Shown: piece after piece, positions 1 to 6,162 of the stretch
Numbering within the stretch: the stretch's first letter is position 1
How the letters are laid out: each line of letters starts with the position of its first letter
Translations under genes and position numbers: made by a program
The notes under the pieces: model-generated
The model's input: the letters and a program-made list of their open reading frames with translations, nothing else
The model's database searches: none
What the model was told of the DNA's origin: nothing
DNA from: Clostridia bacterium
Lineage (GTDB): Bacteria > Bacillota > Clostridia > Christensenellales > Borkfalkiaceae
NCBI GenBank assembly: GCA_900767815.1
Contig: CAAGAM010000068.1
Location: 1 to 8,445 of the forward strand
Length of the DNA: 8,445 nucleotides
Direction: 5' to 3'

Positions 1-297
1 GATCTCGGCGTGTTTTTGAAAATTATGTACCCGCAAGCGGTACCTATTTTGACGGCTATCGCGATAACGGCGTTTATCGGTTGCTGGAACGATTATAACA
101 CCGCTTACGTGTTTATGCCCAACAGACCGACAATATCGCTCGGCGTAAGCCAATTGTACACGAAAATGGAAGGGAAATTGCTTCTGCCCGTCGCGTTTGC
201 CGGCATGACCGTGCTTGCAACCGTTTCGCTTATAATATTCACGATATTCAATAAACTCATAATGAGTAATTTCTCTGCGGGAGGACTTAAAGGTTAA
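1..297 (+). CDS. Carbohydrate ABC transporter permease, MalG-type, C-terminal fragment
   Basis: This is the last 98 codons of an inner-membrane permease subunit; the 5' end lies outside the window and the frame is open from base 1. The fragment matches the C-terminal part of MalG-type (binding-protein-dependent) sugar permeases: a 'FLKIMYPQAVP' stretch at residues 5-15, typical of the end of the EAA loop that contacts the ATPase, then a membrane segment (about 17-33) ending in the conserved W-N-D-Y, a soluble loop with 'ISLGVSQL', and a last membrane helix (about 61-84). The family imports mono- or oligosaccharides together with a second permease, a solute-binding lipoprotein and an MsmK-like ATPase, none of which is visible here. 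The next gene starts one base after its TAA, so the genes are probably co-transcribed. The substrate cannot be deduced from this piece. Confidence 0.9.
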   Translation, partial: DLGVFLKIMYPQAVPILTAIAITAFIGCWNDYNTAYVFMPNRPTISLGVSQLYTKMEGKLLLPVAFAGMTVLATVSLIIFTIFNKLIMSNFSAGGLKG

Positions 298-298
298 A

Positions 299-1534
299 TT
301 GAATAAATTAACTAAAGTTTTATCCGCCGCGCTTGCCGCGGGAATGATTTTTTCGCTTGCGGCGTGCGACAATCAATCAAATAACGGCGCAAACAGTGAA
401 AACAAAGAAGATTATATGATTCTTAAAACCGAGTATAACGGCGCGAACGTCGATACCGTAGCCGAGCAATATCTTGACTATGTCAAAACTTCCGAAAGTT
501 CGAAAGAAGCGGAAATCCTTACGGAATATACCGGAACGGCTATGGCGCAGAATTTCACGATAAGTTGGGAGTCGGACGGCAGTTCGCAATATGCGGTATA
601 TCTTGCGGATAACGAACGATTCGAAAACAAGAAGGTTTATTTAACGACAAGAGAAAGATGCAACCTCGGTGGAACTCTTATTCCCGGGACGACATATTAC
701 TATAAAGTCGTCGGAGAAAACAAGGAAACGAAAATCGACAGTTTTAAAGTCGACGATAACGGCGTGAGACCGATAACGGTCGGCGGCGCTGCAAACATCC
801 GCGATCTCGGAGGATGGAAAGCCGACGGCGGAAATATCGCTTACAATCTGCTTTATCGCGGAGGTAAAATCAATGACGGGCAGAATTGCGCTCTCGACGA
901 AAACGGTCTCGACGTGATGAAGAATACGCTTGGAATAAAAACCGAAATAGATTTGCGTTTTGCAAATATAGACGATGGCGGGCAAACCGAAAGCGTGTTA
1001 GGCAAAGACGTAAAATACGTCAAAGCGCCTTTTCACGCATATAACTACATTCTTCCCGAATTCAGCCATTATGGTGAAAACGACAGAAGTTATCTGGAAA
1101 TATCCGCTTCGTCATTAAAAACGATATTCGACGTTTTGGCAGACGAAAAAAATTATCCGGTATACTTTCATTGCAATGCCGGAGCGGATAGAACGGGAAC
1201 GTTGGCTTTTTTGATAGAATCCGTTTTAGGCGTAAGCGAAAGCGATATGACGAAAGATTTCGAACTTACCAGCTTTTCGAGTTACGGTCCGAGATATCGC
1301 GGTAAAATCAAAAACGGTCAATTCGTAAACGGCGTAATGCAAGACGACTCGAGCAATTTCGTCGCGTTCGGATATTTTCTCGAAAGAATTAAAGCGGTTT
1401 ATTGCGGCGACAACGAAAGTCTTAATGCCGGCGCGGTAAATTATCTGAAGGCTGTATGCGGCGTTACCGAAGAAGAATTTTCGGCAATCAGAAAAATACT
1501 GATAAAAGGAATGGTAAACGATGAAGTTAAATAA
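299..1534 (+). CDS. Secreted lipoprotein with FN3-like domain and CX5R tyrosine/dual-specificity-type phosphatase domain
   Basis: A 411-residue protein with a lipoprotein signal peptide (lipobox L20-A-A-C23), predicted to be anchored outside the cytoplasmic membrane. A short Ser/Asn/Glu-rich linker is followed by a beta-rich FN3-like domain (about 76-155, 'TISWESDG...YAVYLADN...TTYYYKV'). A phosphatase domain of the bacterial Y_phosphatase3 type (LipA/MptpB-like) occupies about 158-400. Its landmarks are N166-I-R-D-L-G-G172, the 'EIDLR' block at 216-220, and the P-loop H291-C-N-A-G-A-D-R298-T-G, with C292 the expected nucleophile and R298 the phosphate-binding residue. The lysine usual in the LipA/MptpB P-loop is alanine here (A296). 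The start is a TTG one base after the permease stop; AAAGG at 289-293 is the nearest ribosome binding site. This start gives a signal peptide matching that of the next gene. The catalytic fold is clear; the substrate (phosphoprotein, phosphoinositide or phosphorylated glycan) is unknown. Confidence 0.85.
   Translation: MNKLTKVLSAALAAGMIFSLAACDNQSNNGANSENKEDYMILKTEYNGANVDTVAEQYLDYVKTSESSKEAEILTEYTGTAMAQNFTISWESDGSSQYAVYLADNERFENKKVYLTTRERCNLGGTLIPGTTYYYKVVGENKETKIDSFKVDDNGVRPITVGGAANIRDLGGWKADGGNIAYNLLYRGGKINDGQNCALDENGLDVMKNTLGIKTEIDLRFANIDDGGQTESVLGKDVKYVKAPFHAYNYILPEFSHYGENDRSYLEISASSLKTIFDVLADEKNYPVYFHCNAGADRTGTLAFLIESVLGVSESDMTKDFELTSFSSYGPRYRGKIKNGQFVNGVMQDDSSNFVAFGYFLERIKAVYCGDNESLNAGAVNYLKAVCGVTEEEFSAIRKILIKGMVNDEVK
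323..368 (+). repeat. 46-bp direct repeat, copy 1 (signal-peptide segment)
   Basis: This segment is base-for-base identical to 1542-1587. It encodes SAALAAGMIFSLAAC, which is the hydrophobic core and lipobox of the signal peptide. Identity stops directly after the lipobox cysteine codon, and the flanking coding sequence is unrelated beyond the first few codons. Confidence 0.95.
1505..1510 (+). promoter_or_regulatory. Ribosome binding site inside the 3' end of the phosphatase gene
   Basis: AAAGGA lies 10 bases before the ATG at 1521, within the last codons of the preceding gene. It supports the overlapping start and translational coupling of the two lipoprotein genes. Confidence 0.65.
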
Positions 1535-2957
1535 AATTTTGTCCGCCGCGCTTGCCGCGGGAATGATTTTTTCGCTTGCGGCGTGCGGCGGAGACAACGG
1601 AAACAGCGATAAAGGAAATAATAGCGGAATGACTAAGATTATTTTACCCGATTACGATTTGAAAAAAGACGACTACGAACTCACGATAAGCGGATGGCTT
1701 ATTCCGTCCACCCTGAACGAATCCAACGTAAAATGGATTAACGAATCCGGCATAAGCACGCTTTTCGCCATCGGCGCGGGCGACGGAGTGCAAAGTTTTT
1801 ATTCTTACGACGAAAAAGCCAAAAAAACATTGACTCTTCTCGGAAATAACGGCGTCAAAGTTTACGTCAATCCCGGCGTTTCCGACGGCACGGCGTACCA
1901 TAAGATTTCCGAATTCAAACAAAGCGACGCAGTCCTCGGAATATGCGTGGACGAACCGAATAAATCGCAAATGACGTCTATGGCGGCGCAAGTCGATTGG
2001 TGGAATCAAAATTCCGACGGCAGAAACTTTTACTCGAATCTGTTCCCTTCTTTCGCGCAAGTCGTTCAGAAAGAATTCGACGGAGTTTATTCCGATTATC
2101 TCAAATTCTATTGCGATAACGTGCTTTCAAAACTTACTTCCGGCGAAAAATGGCTTTCCGCCGACAGATACCCTCTTACATACAACGAAAACGGCGAAAA
2201 GTGTCTTGACGATAACTGGCTTTTCGACGTGCAGACGTTGAAAAAAGTCGCGAATTCTTATGAAGGATTGAAAACCAATTTCTTTATTCAGACAATGCCT
2301 TACGGAATCGACGAGGACGGCAATGCAAGCGGCGCGATTTACGGTTCGAGAGACAGAGTTCCCTCTTACGAGGACGTTCGTATGCAGGAGTACGCTCTGA
2401 TGGCGTTCGGTTACGACGGTATTTCATGCTTCTGTTATGCAAGCCCGCTTATCGGATTCGAATTTGCGGCAAGTCAGGAAGCGATGATAAGTCGTGCGGG
2501 CGCAAAAACGGATATTTACGAAAGCGTTAAAAAGGCGAACGGCGAACTGCTCGCTTTCGACCACGTTTTGCTTCAATTCGACTGGATCGGAACTTTCACT
2601 AACGATGCCGGACACACGACGACCGGTAAAGACAGAACGACGAACAATTCGTTCCAACTTCTGACGAGGTTGTCGCTCGACAGTATTCCGTCTCTTAAAG
2701 AGGTGACGACTTCCGCCGACACGCTTTTCGGATATTTTAACGACGAGGACGGTAACGACGGAATTATGGCTGTAAATTACAACGAAACGTCGCTTAATCT
2801 TACCGACGAAATCGCTCTCACGTTCGACGGCTCGAAATACAACAAAGCCGTTTGTTATATCGGCGGAGAAAAGGTCGTTAAAACCCTTGACAAAGGAAAA
2901 CTCGATTTAACTCTCGGCGTAGGCGAAGGCGTTTTCATTATCCCCTTTGCGGAATAA
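1521..2957 (+). CDS. Secreted lipoprotein, glycoside-hydrolase-like TIM-barrel protein with C-terminal beta domain
   Basis: A 478-residue protein with a lipobox (L19-A-A-C22) and a Gly/Asn/Ser-rich linker to about residue 36. From about 52 to 345 the sequence alternates beta strands and helices as in a TIM barrel: 'ISGWLIPS' (strand 1), 'ISTLFAIG', 'GVKVYVNPG', 'LGICVDEP' with D144-E145, 'WLSADRYPL' (211-219), 'NFFIQTMPYG' (253-262), and 'EYALMAFGYDGISCFCY' (290-306). This resembles clan-A-like glycosidases such as GH42 relatives, where an acidic residue after strand 4 acts as acid/base. E145 is a candidate, but I cannot place a second catalytic carboxylate with confidence. The C-terminal 100 or so residues look like a beta-sandwich ('GIMAVNYNET...LTFDG'). 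It overlaps the phosphatase gene by 14 bases and ends in tandem stops (TAATAA). A carbohydrate-binding or -cleaving role beside the sugar transporter is inference; a non-catalytic relative is possible. Confidence 0.7.
   Translation: MKLNKILSAALAAGMIFSLAACGGDNGNSDKGNNSGMTKIILPDYDLKKDDYELTISGWLIPSTLNESNVKWINESGISTLFAIGAGDGVQSFYSYDEKAKKTLTLLGNNGVKVYVNPGVSDGTAYHKISEFKQSDAVLGICVDEPNKSQMTSMAAQVDWWNQNSDGRNFYSNLFPSFAQVVQKEFDGVYSDYLKFYCDNVLSKLTSGEKWLSADRYPLTYNENGEKCLDDNWLFDVQTLKKVANSYEGLKTNFFIQTMPYGIDEDGNASGAIYGSRDRVPSYEDVRMQEYALMAFGYDGISCFCYASPLIGFEFAASQEAMISRAGAKTDIYESVKKANGELLAFDHVLLQFDWIGTFTNDAGHTTTGKDRTTNNSFQLLTRLSLDSIPSLKEVTTSADTLFGYFNDEDGNDGIMAVNYNETSLNLTDEIALTFDGSKYNKAVCYIGGEKVVKTLDKGKLDLTLGVGEGVFIIPFAE
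1542..1587 (+). repeat. 46-bp direct repeat, copy 2 (signal-peptide segment)
   Basis: Identical to 323-368 and in the same reading frame, here encoding the signal core and lipobox of the glycosidase-like lipoprotein. The copies lie 1219 bp apart. Confidence 0.95.
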
Positions 2958-2960
2958 TAA

Positions 2961-3311
2961 CTTCTTGAAAATCCGAATATCTGTGTTATCCGCGCCCGCT
3001 CGTCGGGTAAGCGGATGCCCGATATCCGACAGATTCGAGATATTATAACGGGAGAAAAAGGCAGGGTAAACCATACGGCGACCAACCACGGAAGTGTAGA
3101 GAATATCAACGGTAAGTGGTATGTGTTTTACCATAGACCCACGCACGAGAGCGATTATTCGAGGCAGGCTTGCGCGGTCGGAAAAATTTGCGTATCGGGA
3201 AACATGCGGAAAACGTATAAAGCAGATGTAACGTGCCTTCAAAACAAGTCTGTATTGATTTTTACGGTCGGAAAAGGAATTGTGGATATATTAAACTTTA
3301 CTTTGATATGA
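2961..3311 (+). pseudogene. 5'-truncated relic of a glycoside hydrolase family 43-like gene
   Basis: The frame is open from just after the tandem stop of the lipoprotein gene to a TGA at 3309-3311. It contains a recognisable piece of a GH43-type beta-xylosidase/arabinofuranosidase: 'NHGSVENINGKWYVFYHR' followed by 'ESDYSRQACA' (about 3079-3174). In intact proteins this segment lies in the later part of the five-bladed beta-propeller, where the NHGS histidine region and the YHR strand line the active site. Downstream, 'YKADVTCLQNK' still resembles the family continuation, then similarity fades. The N-terminal blades with the catalytic Asp and Glu are absent, and the first in-frame ATG (3015) has no convincing ribosome binding site. 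The remnant begins directly behind a gene with a sugar theme, which suggests internal deletion or decay of a former operon member. Family assignment rests on motif recognition only. Confidence 0.65.
2987..3017 (+). other. GC-rich imperfect hairpin after the lipoprotein gene
   Basis: ATCCGC (2988-2993) pairs with GCGGAT (3011-3016), and inside it CCCG (2995-2998) pairs with CGGG (3004-3007) around a 5-base loop. No U-run follows, so it is not a typical rho-independent terminator. A second, overlapping inverted repeat (CGGAT at 3012-3016 with ATCCG at 3024-3028) could compete with it. It could protect the 3' end of the operon mRNA or be left over from the event that truncated the GH43-like gene. 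Confidence 0.5.
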
Positions 3312-3481
3312 GAAAATCGATATAACGGAAATTTTTAAAGAAATTCCCCAAATCAAAAACGAAAAACGACCCAAAGGGGCTTTTTAAGGCTTTAATCGGC
3401 AATTCTACTGCGGGTAGAGTCGAAAAAAGTAAGTTCTACTTTCAAAAAAATAACGGTATAGCGCGGAATAAACGAAGTAGG
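3312..3481. other. Intergenic stretch without a recognisable gene
   Basis: No coding sequence is supported here. Short repeated elements are present: TCTAC at 3404-3408 and 3435-3439 flank GTAGA at 3414-3418, so two alternative 5-bp hairpins are possible. A 6-bp AT hairpin (AAAGTA 3426-3431 with TACTTT 3437-3442) is followed by a run of A. A weak CCCC...GGGG pairing precedes a T-rich stretch near 3380, but it is too poor to call a terminator. Confidence 0.4.
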
Positions 3482-3510
3482 TTGTTTTTTCGGGGCTTTA
3501 AAGGTATACT
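3482..3510 (+). promoter_or_regulatory. Sigma-A/70-type promoter for the SGNH hydrolase gene
   Basis: TTGTTT (3482-3487) and TATACT (3505-3510) are separated by 17 bases. Transcription from about 3517 would give a leader of roughly 58 bases. The leader holds a small GC stem (CGCCG 3527-3531 with CGGCG 3550-3554) and then the ribosome binding site. The position also argues against translation starting at the TTG at 3524. Confidence 0.65.
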
Positions 3511-3561
3511 TTGAGCATAAAGTTTGCGCCGTTTTGTTTTGTGCAGTAGCGGCGGATATCC

Positions 3562-3566
3562 GGAGG
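3562..3566 (+). promoter_or_regulatory. Ribosome binding site deciding the start of the SGNH hydrolase
   Basis: GGAGG lies 8 bases before the ATG at 3575. This fixes the start there rather than at the in-frame TTG 51 bases upstream, which has no such site. Confidence 0.85.
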
Positions 3567-3574
3567 TTTTTGAT

Positions 3575-4273
3575 ATGGAATTTATAAATAAAAGGATTAC
3601 CGTATTCGGGGATTCGATAGGGAAAGGCATAACCACGAACAAAGGCAAAATCGAAATGTTACCCACTTGCGCGATAAAACTTTTTGAAGACGAGTACGGT
3701 ATAAATATCGAAAACTTTTCCGCATACGGAAATTCTCTGAAGAGGCTCGTTCTCCGCGGGAAGATAGAAAAATATATCGATTCGCTCGACAAAAACGTTA
3801 AAAACATCGCCGTTATAGAACTTGGCGGAAACGACGCCGATTTCGACTGGCAGGCGGTTGCCGCAAATCCTTTGGAAAACCACAATCCCAAAACGGAAAT
3901 AGAGGAGTTTTCCGCGCTTTATAAAACCACGCTCGACAGACTTTTGTCCGCGGGGGTTGAAGTTATTCCGTGTACGATTCCGCCCGTCTGTTCGGACAGA
4001 TTTTTCCGTGAGGTGATAAGCCGCCTTGCCGACGGCGATAAGGTTCTCGAGTTTTTCCGCGGCGATACGGGTACAATCTATCGTCACCAGGAAATGTTCA
4101 ACAACGAGATAATCAAAAATTCCTTTTTCAAAGGGCTGAACGTTATCGATTTAAGACAAAGATTTCTTAATCGCAACGACTTCGATTCGCTCATGTGTAA
4201 CGACGGAATTCATCCCAACGAACTTGGTCAGCGCGAAATATTTCTCGCCGCGCAAAAATACGTCACGGCATAA
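3575..4273 (+). CDS. SGNH/GDSL-family hydrolase (esterase/lipase-like), cytoplasmic
   Basis: A 232-residue protein with the block order of SGNH hydrolases. Block I is 'VFGDSIGKG' with G12-D13-S14, S14 being the nucleophile. A block II glycine lies in 'SAYGNSL' (G52). Block III is 'ELGGNDADF' with G85 and N86 for the oxyanion hole. Block V is 'NDGIHPN' with D210 and H213 completing the triad. The length is usual for a single-domain member. There is no signal peptide or membrane segment, so it probably acts in the cytoplasm on an acyl or acetyl ester, for example a deacetylated sugar or a lysophospholipid-like compound; the substrate cannot be told. It has its own promoter and a terminator behind it, so it is probably monocistronic. 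The upstream hydrolase relic hints at a link with glycan breakdown, but this is inference. The gene ends in TAATAG. Confidence 0.88.
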   Translation: MEFINKRITVFGDSIGKGITTNKGKIEMLPTCAIKLFEDEYGINIENFSAYGNSLKRLVLRGKIEKYIDSLDKNVKNIAVIELGGNDADFDWQAVAANPLENHNPKTEIEEFSALYKTTLDRLLSAGVEVIPCTIPPVCSDRFFREVISRLADGDKVLEFFRGDTGTIYRHQEMFNNEIIKNSFFKGLNVIDLRQRFLNRNDFDSLMCNDGIHPNELGQREIFLAAQKYVTA

Positions 4274-4294
4274 TAGGGGAATAAATAAGATATT

Positions 4295-4341
4295 AAAAAA
4301 GCAAGGAAAACGTCTTTCGCGGAGATTTCCTTGCTTTTTTT
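4295..4341. terminator. Bidirectional rho-independent terminator between convergent genes
   Basis: A perfect 15-base inverted repeat: AAAAAAGCAAGGAAA (4295-4309) pairs with TTTCCTTGCTTTTTT (4326-4340) around a 16-base loop. The GC-containing core is flanked by A on one side and T on the other, so the hairpin ends in a U-run in both directions. It serves the SGNH hydrolase gene from the left and the MscS channel gene from the right. Confidence 0.95.
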
Positions 4342-4376
4342 ATCTGTTTCTAAGCCTTAATATCGCGCGGTTCGGC

Positions 4377-5201
4377 TTAGTCGTTTTTAACGTGAACGTC
4401 GAGCTGGTTGAAGGGAATTTCGATTCCGTTTTCGTCGAAGGCTTTTTTGACGTTTTCGGTCATGTTGAAGTAAACCGTCCAGTAATCTGCGTTTTTACAC
4501 CAGAATTTCGCGGCGATAACTATCGCGCTGTCCCCGTGGGAGTTCATTCTTACAAGACAATCCGGGTCTTTTAAAATAAGTTCGTCTTTTGCCGCTACGT
4601 CGAGAATGATTTGCCGAGCCTTAGCAAAATCGTCGGAATAAGCTATGGAGAAAGACAAATCGACTCTTCTTAAATCCTTTTCGGAATAGTTTACGACCTC
4701 GCTCGTCGAGAGTTTGCCGTTCGGCAGATAAACGACCTTGTTGTCGGGTGTTCTTATCTTTGTGTTGCAGATGAAAATATCTTCAACCGTTCCCGAATAT
4801 CCGCACGATTCTATATAATCGTCCACCTTAAACGGTCTTGTAACTAGAAGCAGAACTCCGCCCGCGAAATTCGAGAGCGCGCCGTTCACGGCCAAGCCGA
4901 CGCCCACGCCGAGAGAGGCGACAAGCGCGCTGATTCCGCTCGTGTCCAGACCGAGGTAACCGATAAGCGCGATCACGACGAGTATTTTCAATATTATTTT
5001 GAATATGTAAGACAAGGTGCGGTAAAGCGTCTTGTCAACCTTGCCCGTCGCTTCAAGCTTTTTTTCGCGGCTTGCGATGCCTTTTGCGATCCTGTTGATA
5101 ATTGCAAAAGATACGATAAGAATAACTATCGCGATAACTATTTTAATACCCGTAGTCGTTGCCCAGTTCTGAATTGTTTGCCAAAATTGTTCCCAGGTCA
5201 T
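4377..5201 (-). CDS. mscS: Small-conductance mechanosensitive channel, MscS family
   Basis: A 274-residue membrane protein close in length and layout to E. coli MscS (286 residues). It opens under membrane tension to release solutes during hypo-osmotic shock. Three membrane segments are visible: about 18-37, 63-84 and the pore helix at about 91-121, 'LVASLGVGVGLAVNGALSNF', with the Gly/Ala/Ser packing pattern of TM3. The pore helix is followed by 'VTRPFKVDDYI'. The beta domain carries 'VEDIFICNTKIRTPDNKVVYLPNG' motifs (139-162, quoted in part: T151-P-D-N, L159-P-N-G), and the C-terminus has 'IEIPFNQLDVHV' (260-271), a hallmark of the family. The ATG is preceded by AAAGGAG (5211-5217 on the plus strand). 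The gene lies 96 bases behind ung on the same strand and may be partly co-transcribed with it; no strong promoter of its own is visible. The bidirectional terminator lies beyond its stop. Confidence 0.95.
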   Translation of the reverse strand: MTWEQFWQTIQNWATTTGIKIVIAIVILIVSFAIINRIAKGIASREKKLEATGKVDKTLYRTLSYIFKIILKILVVIALIGYLGLDTSGISALVASLGVGVGLAVNGALSNFAGGVLLLVTRPFKVDDYIESCGYSGTVEDIFICNTKIRTPDNKVVYLPNGKLSTSEVVNYSEKDLRRVDLSFSIAYSDDFAKARQIILDVAAKDELILKDPDCLVRMNSHGDSAIVIAAKFWCKNADYWTVYFNMTENVKKAFDENGIEIPFNQLDVHVKND

Positions 5202-5297
5202 AATAAATATCTCCTTTCCGATTTTGTTGATTTCGTAAGTTTAAAAATTTGCATCAGATACGATAAATCGCGCTATAAGTCGATTATCGCGGATAAA
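5202..5297 (-). other. ung-mscS intergenic spacer with short repeats
   Basis: Besides the mscS ribosome binding site, the spacer holds GATAAAT at 5262-5268 and 5292-5298, and a third copy lies inside the end of ung (5305-5311). GATTATC and GATAAATC flank a GCG at 5282-5299 and could form a short bulged hairpin at the ung stop. No terminator U-run and no convincing promoter hexamer pair is seen. Confidence 0.4.
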
Positions 5298-5969
5298 TCA
5301 ATCGGATAAATTCCAATCGATCGGTTCTTCTCCGACCGATTTCAGATATTCGTTGGTCTTTGAGAACGGTCTGCTTCCGAAAAATCCGTTATAACACGAC
5401 AGCGGGCTCGGGTGCGCGCTCTCGACGATGAAATGTCTGCTCGTATCGATAAGCGGTTTTTTTGCTCTTGCGTTTCCTCCCCATAATATGAATACCACGG
5501 GTTCATTGCGCGCCGAAATTCTTCGGATAACTTCGTCGGTAAAATCCGTCCACCCGCATTTAGCGTGTGAGTTTGCCGCTCCGCGCCTCACCGTAAGGGT
5601 AGTGTTCAGAAGCAAAACGCCTTGTTTTGCCCATTTCGTAAGGTCGCCGCTTTCAGCAGGCGGAATTCCGAGGTCGGCTTGCAGTTCTTTATAGATGTTA
5701 ACAAGCGACGGCGGAAGCCTGGTTCCGCTTAAAACGGAGAAACAAAGCCCGTGCGCCTGCCCCGGTTCGTGGTACGGGTCCTGACCGAGAATTACGGCTT
5801 TAATCGACTTATAGGGCGTCATTTTAAAAGCGTTGAATATGTCGTACATGGACGGATAAACCGTGTGGCGCGAGTATTCTTCCTTTAAAAAATCCCTGAT
5901 TTTTTTATAATTCTCGCTCTCGAACAGGTCTTTTAAAACTTCGTCCCAGTCGTTGCCGATATTAACCAT
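5298..5969 (-). CDS. ung: Uracil-DNA glycosylase, family 1
   Basis: A 223-residue enzyme that removes uracil from DNA by cleaving the N-glycosidic bond, the first step of base excision repair; it acts in the cytoplasm on the nucleoid. The family-1 signatures are complete. Motif 1 is G62-Q-D-P-Y-H67, with D64 activating the catalytic water, followed by 'GQAHGLCFSV' that stacks on uracil. 'LLLNTTLTV' with N122 recognises uracil. Motif 2 is H186-P-S-P-L-S191, with H186 equivalent to the E. coli active-site histidine. The length is near the usual 225-229 residues. The start at 5969 is chosen because GGAGGGG sits just upstream. An in-frame ATG at 6005 would lie upstream of the predicted transcription start, within the promoter region. 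The gene diverges from the phosphohexomutase gene and precedes mscS. Confidence 0.97.
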   Translation of the reverse strand: MVNIGNDWDEVLKDLFESENYKKIRDFLKEEYSRHTVYPSMYDIFNAFKMTPYKSIKAVILGQDPYHEPGQAHGLCFSVLSGTRLPPSLVNIYKELQADLGIPPAESGDLTKWAKQGVLLLNTTLTVRRGAANSHAKCGWTDFTDEVIRRISARNEPVVFILWGGNARAKKPLIDTSRHFIVESAHPSPLSCYNGFFGSRPFSKTNEYLKSVGEEPIDWNLSD

Positions 5970-5973
5970 AGAA

Positions 5974-5980
5974 CCCCTCC
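5974..5980 (-). promoter_or_regulatory. Ribosome binding site of ung
   Basis: GGAGGGG on the minus strand, 4 bases before the ATG at 5969-5967 (6 if counted from the GGAGG core). It decides the start of ung in favour of this ATG over the one 36 bases upstream. Confidence 0.85.
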
Positions 5981-5995
5981 GATTCTTTTTAGTAC

Positions 5996-6024
5996 ATTGT
6001 AACACGTTTTATCGAAAAAGTAAA
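5996..6024 (-). promoter_or_regulatory. Predicted promoter of ung
   Basis: On the minus strand, TTTACT (6019-6024) and TACAAT (5996-6001) are separated by 17 bases. Transcription would begin near 5989 and give a leader of about 20 bases containing the ribosome binding site. Confidence 0.6.
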
Positions 6025-6044
6025 ATTTTTTGTGTTTATATATT

Positions 6045-6073
6045 TTGACTTTTTTTTCGGAATATTATATAAT
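6045..6073 (+). promoter_or_regulatory. Promoter of the phosphohexomutase gene
   Basis: TTGACT (6045-6050) and a perfect TATAAT (6068-6073) are separated by 17 bases, in a very AT-rich surrounding. The -35 elements of this and the divergent ung promoter lie 20 bases apart. The resulting leader is about 83 bases. Confidence 0.88.
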
Positions 6074-6162
6074 GTATTTGCTTTTTTAATCGAATACATT
6101 CTTTTCGGGTCATCGGCCGGCGTAAATCGGCGGAAAATTCCCCGAACGGGAGAGAGAAAAAC

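Noticed and set aside
3371..3386. Terminator from CCC-AAA-GGGG followed by T-rich sequence
   Set aside because: The stem is only three to four pairs, and the larger alternative with 3346-3349 has mismatches and a long loop.
3524..3574. N-terminal extension of the SGNH hydrolase from a TTG start
   Set aside because: The GGAGG at 3562-3566 serves the ATG at 3575, the extension lies just after the predicted transcription start, and the family's block I normally sits near the N-terminus.
4224..4574. A 116-codon open frame on the plus strand
   Set aside because: It runs across the terminator hairpin and antisense to the well-supported MscS gene; the translation has no family resemblance and reads as a shadow.
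5970..6005. Twelve-residue N-terminal extension of Ung from the ATG at 6005
   Set aside because: The extension overlaps the predicted -10 element and includes the ribosome binding site of the downstream ATG; the shorter protein starts where known Ung proteins do.
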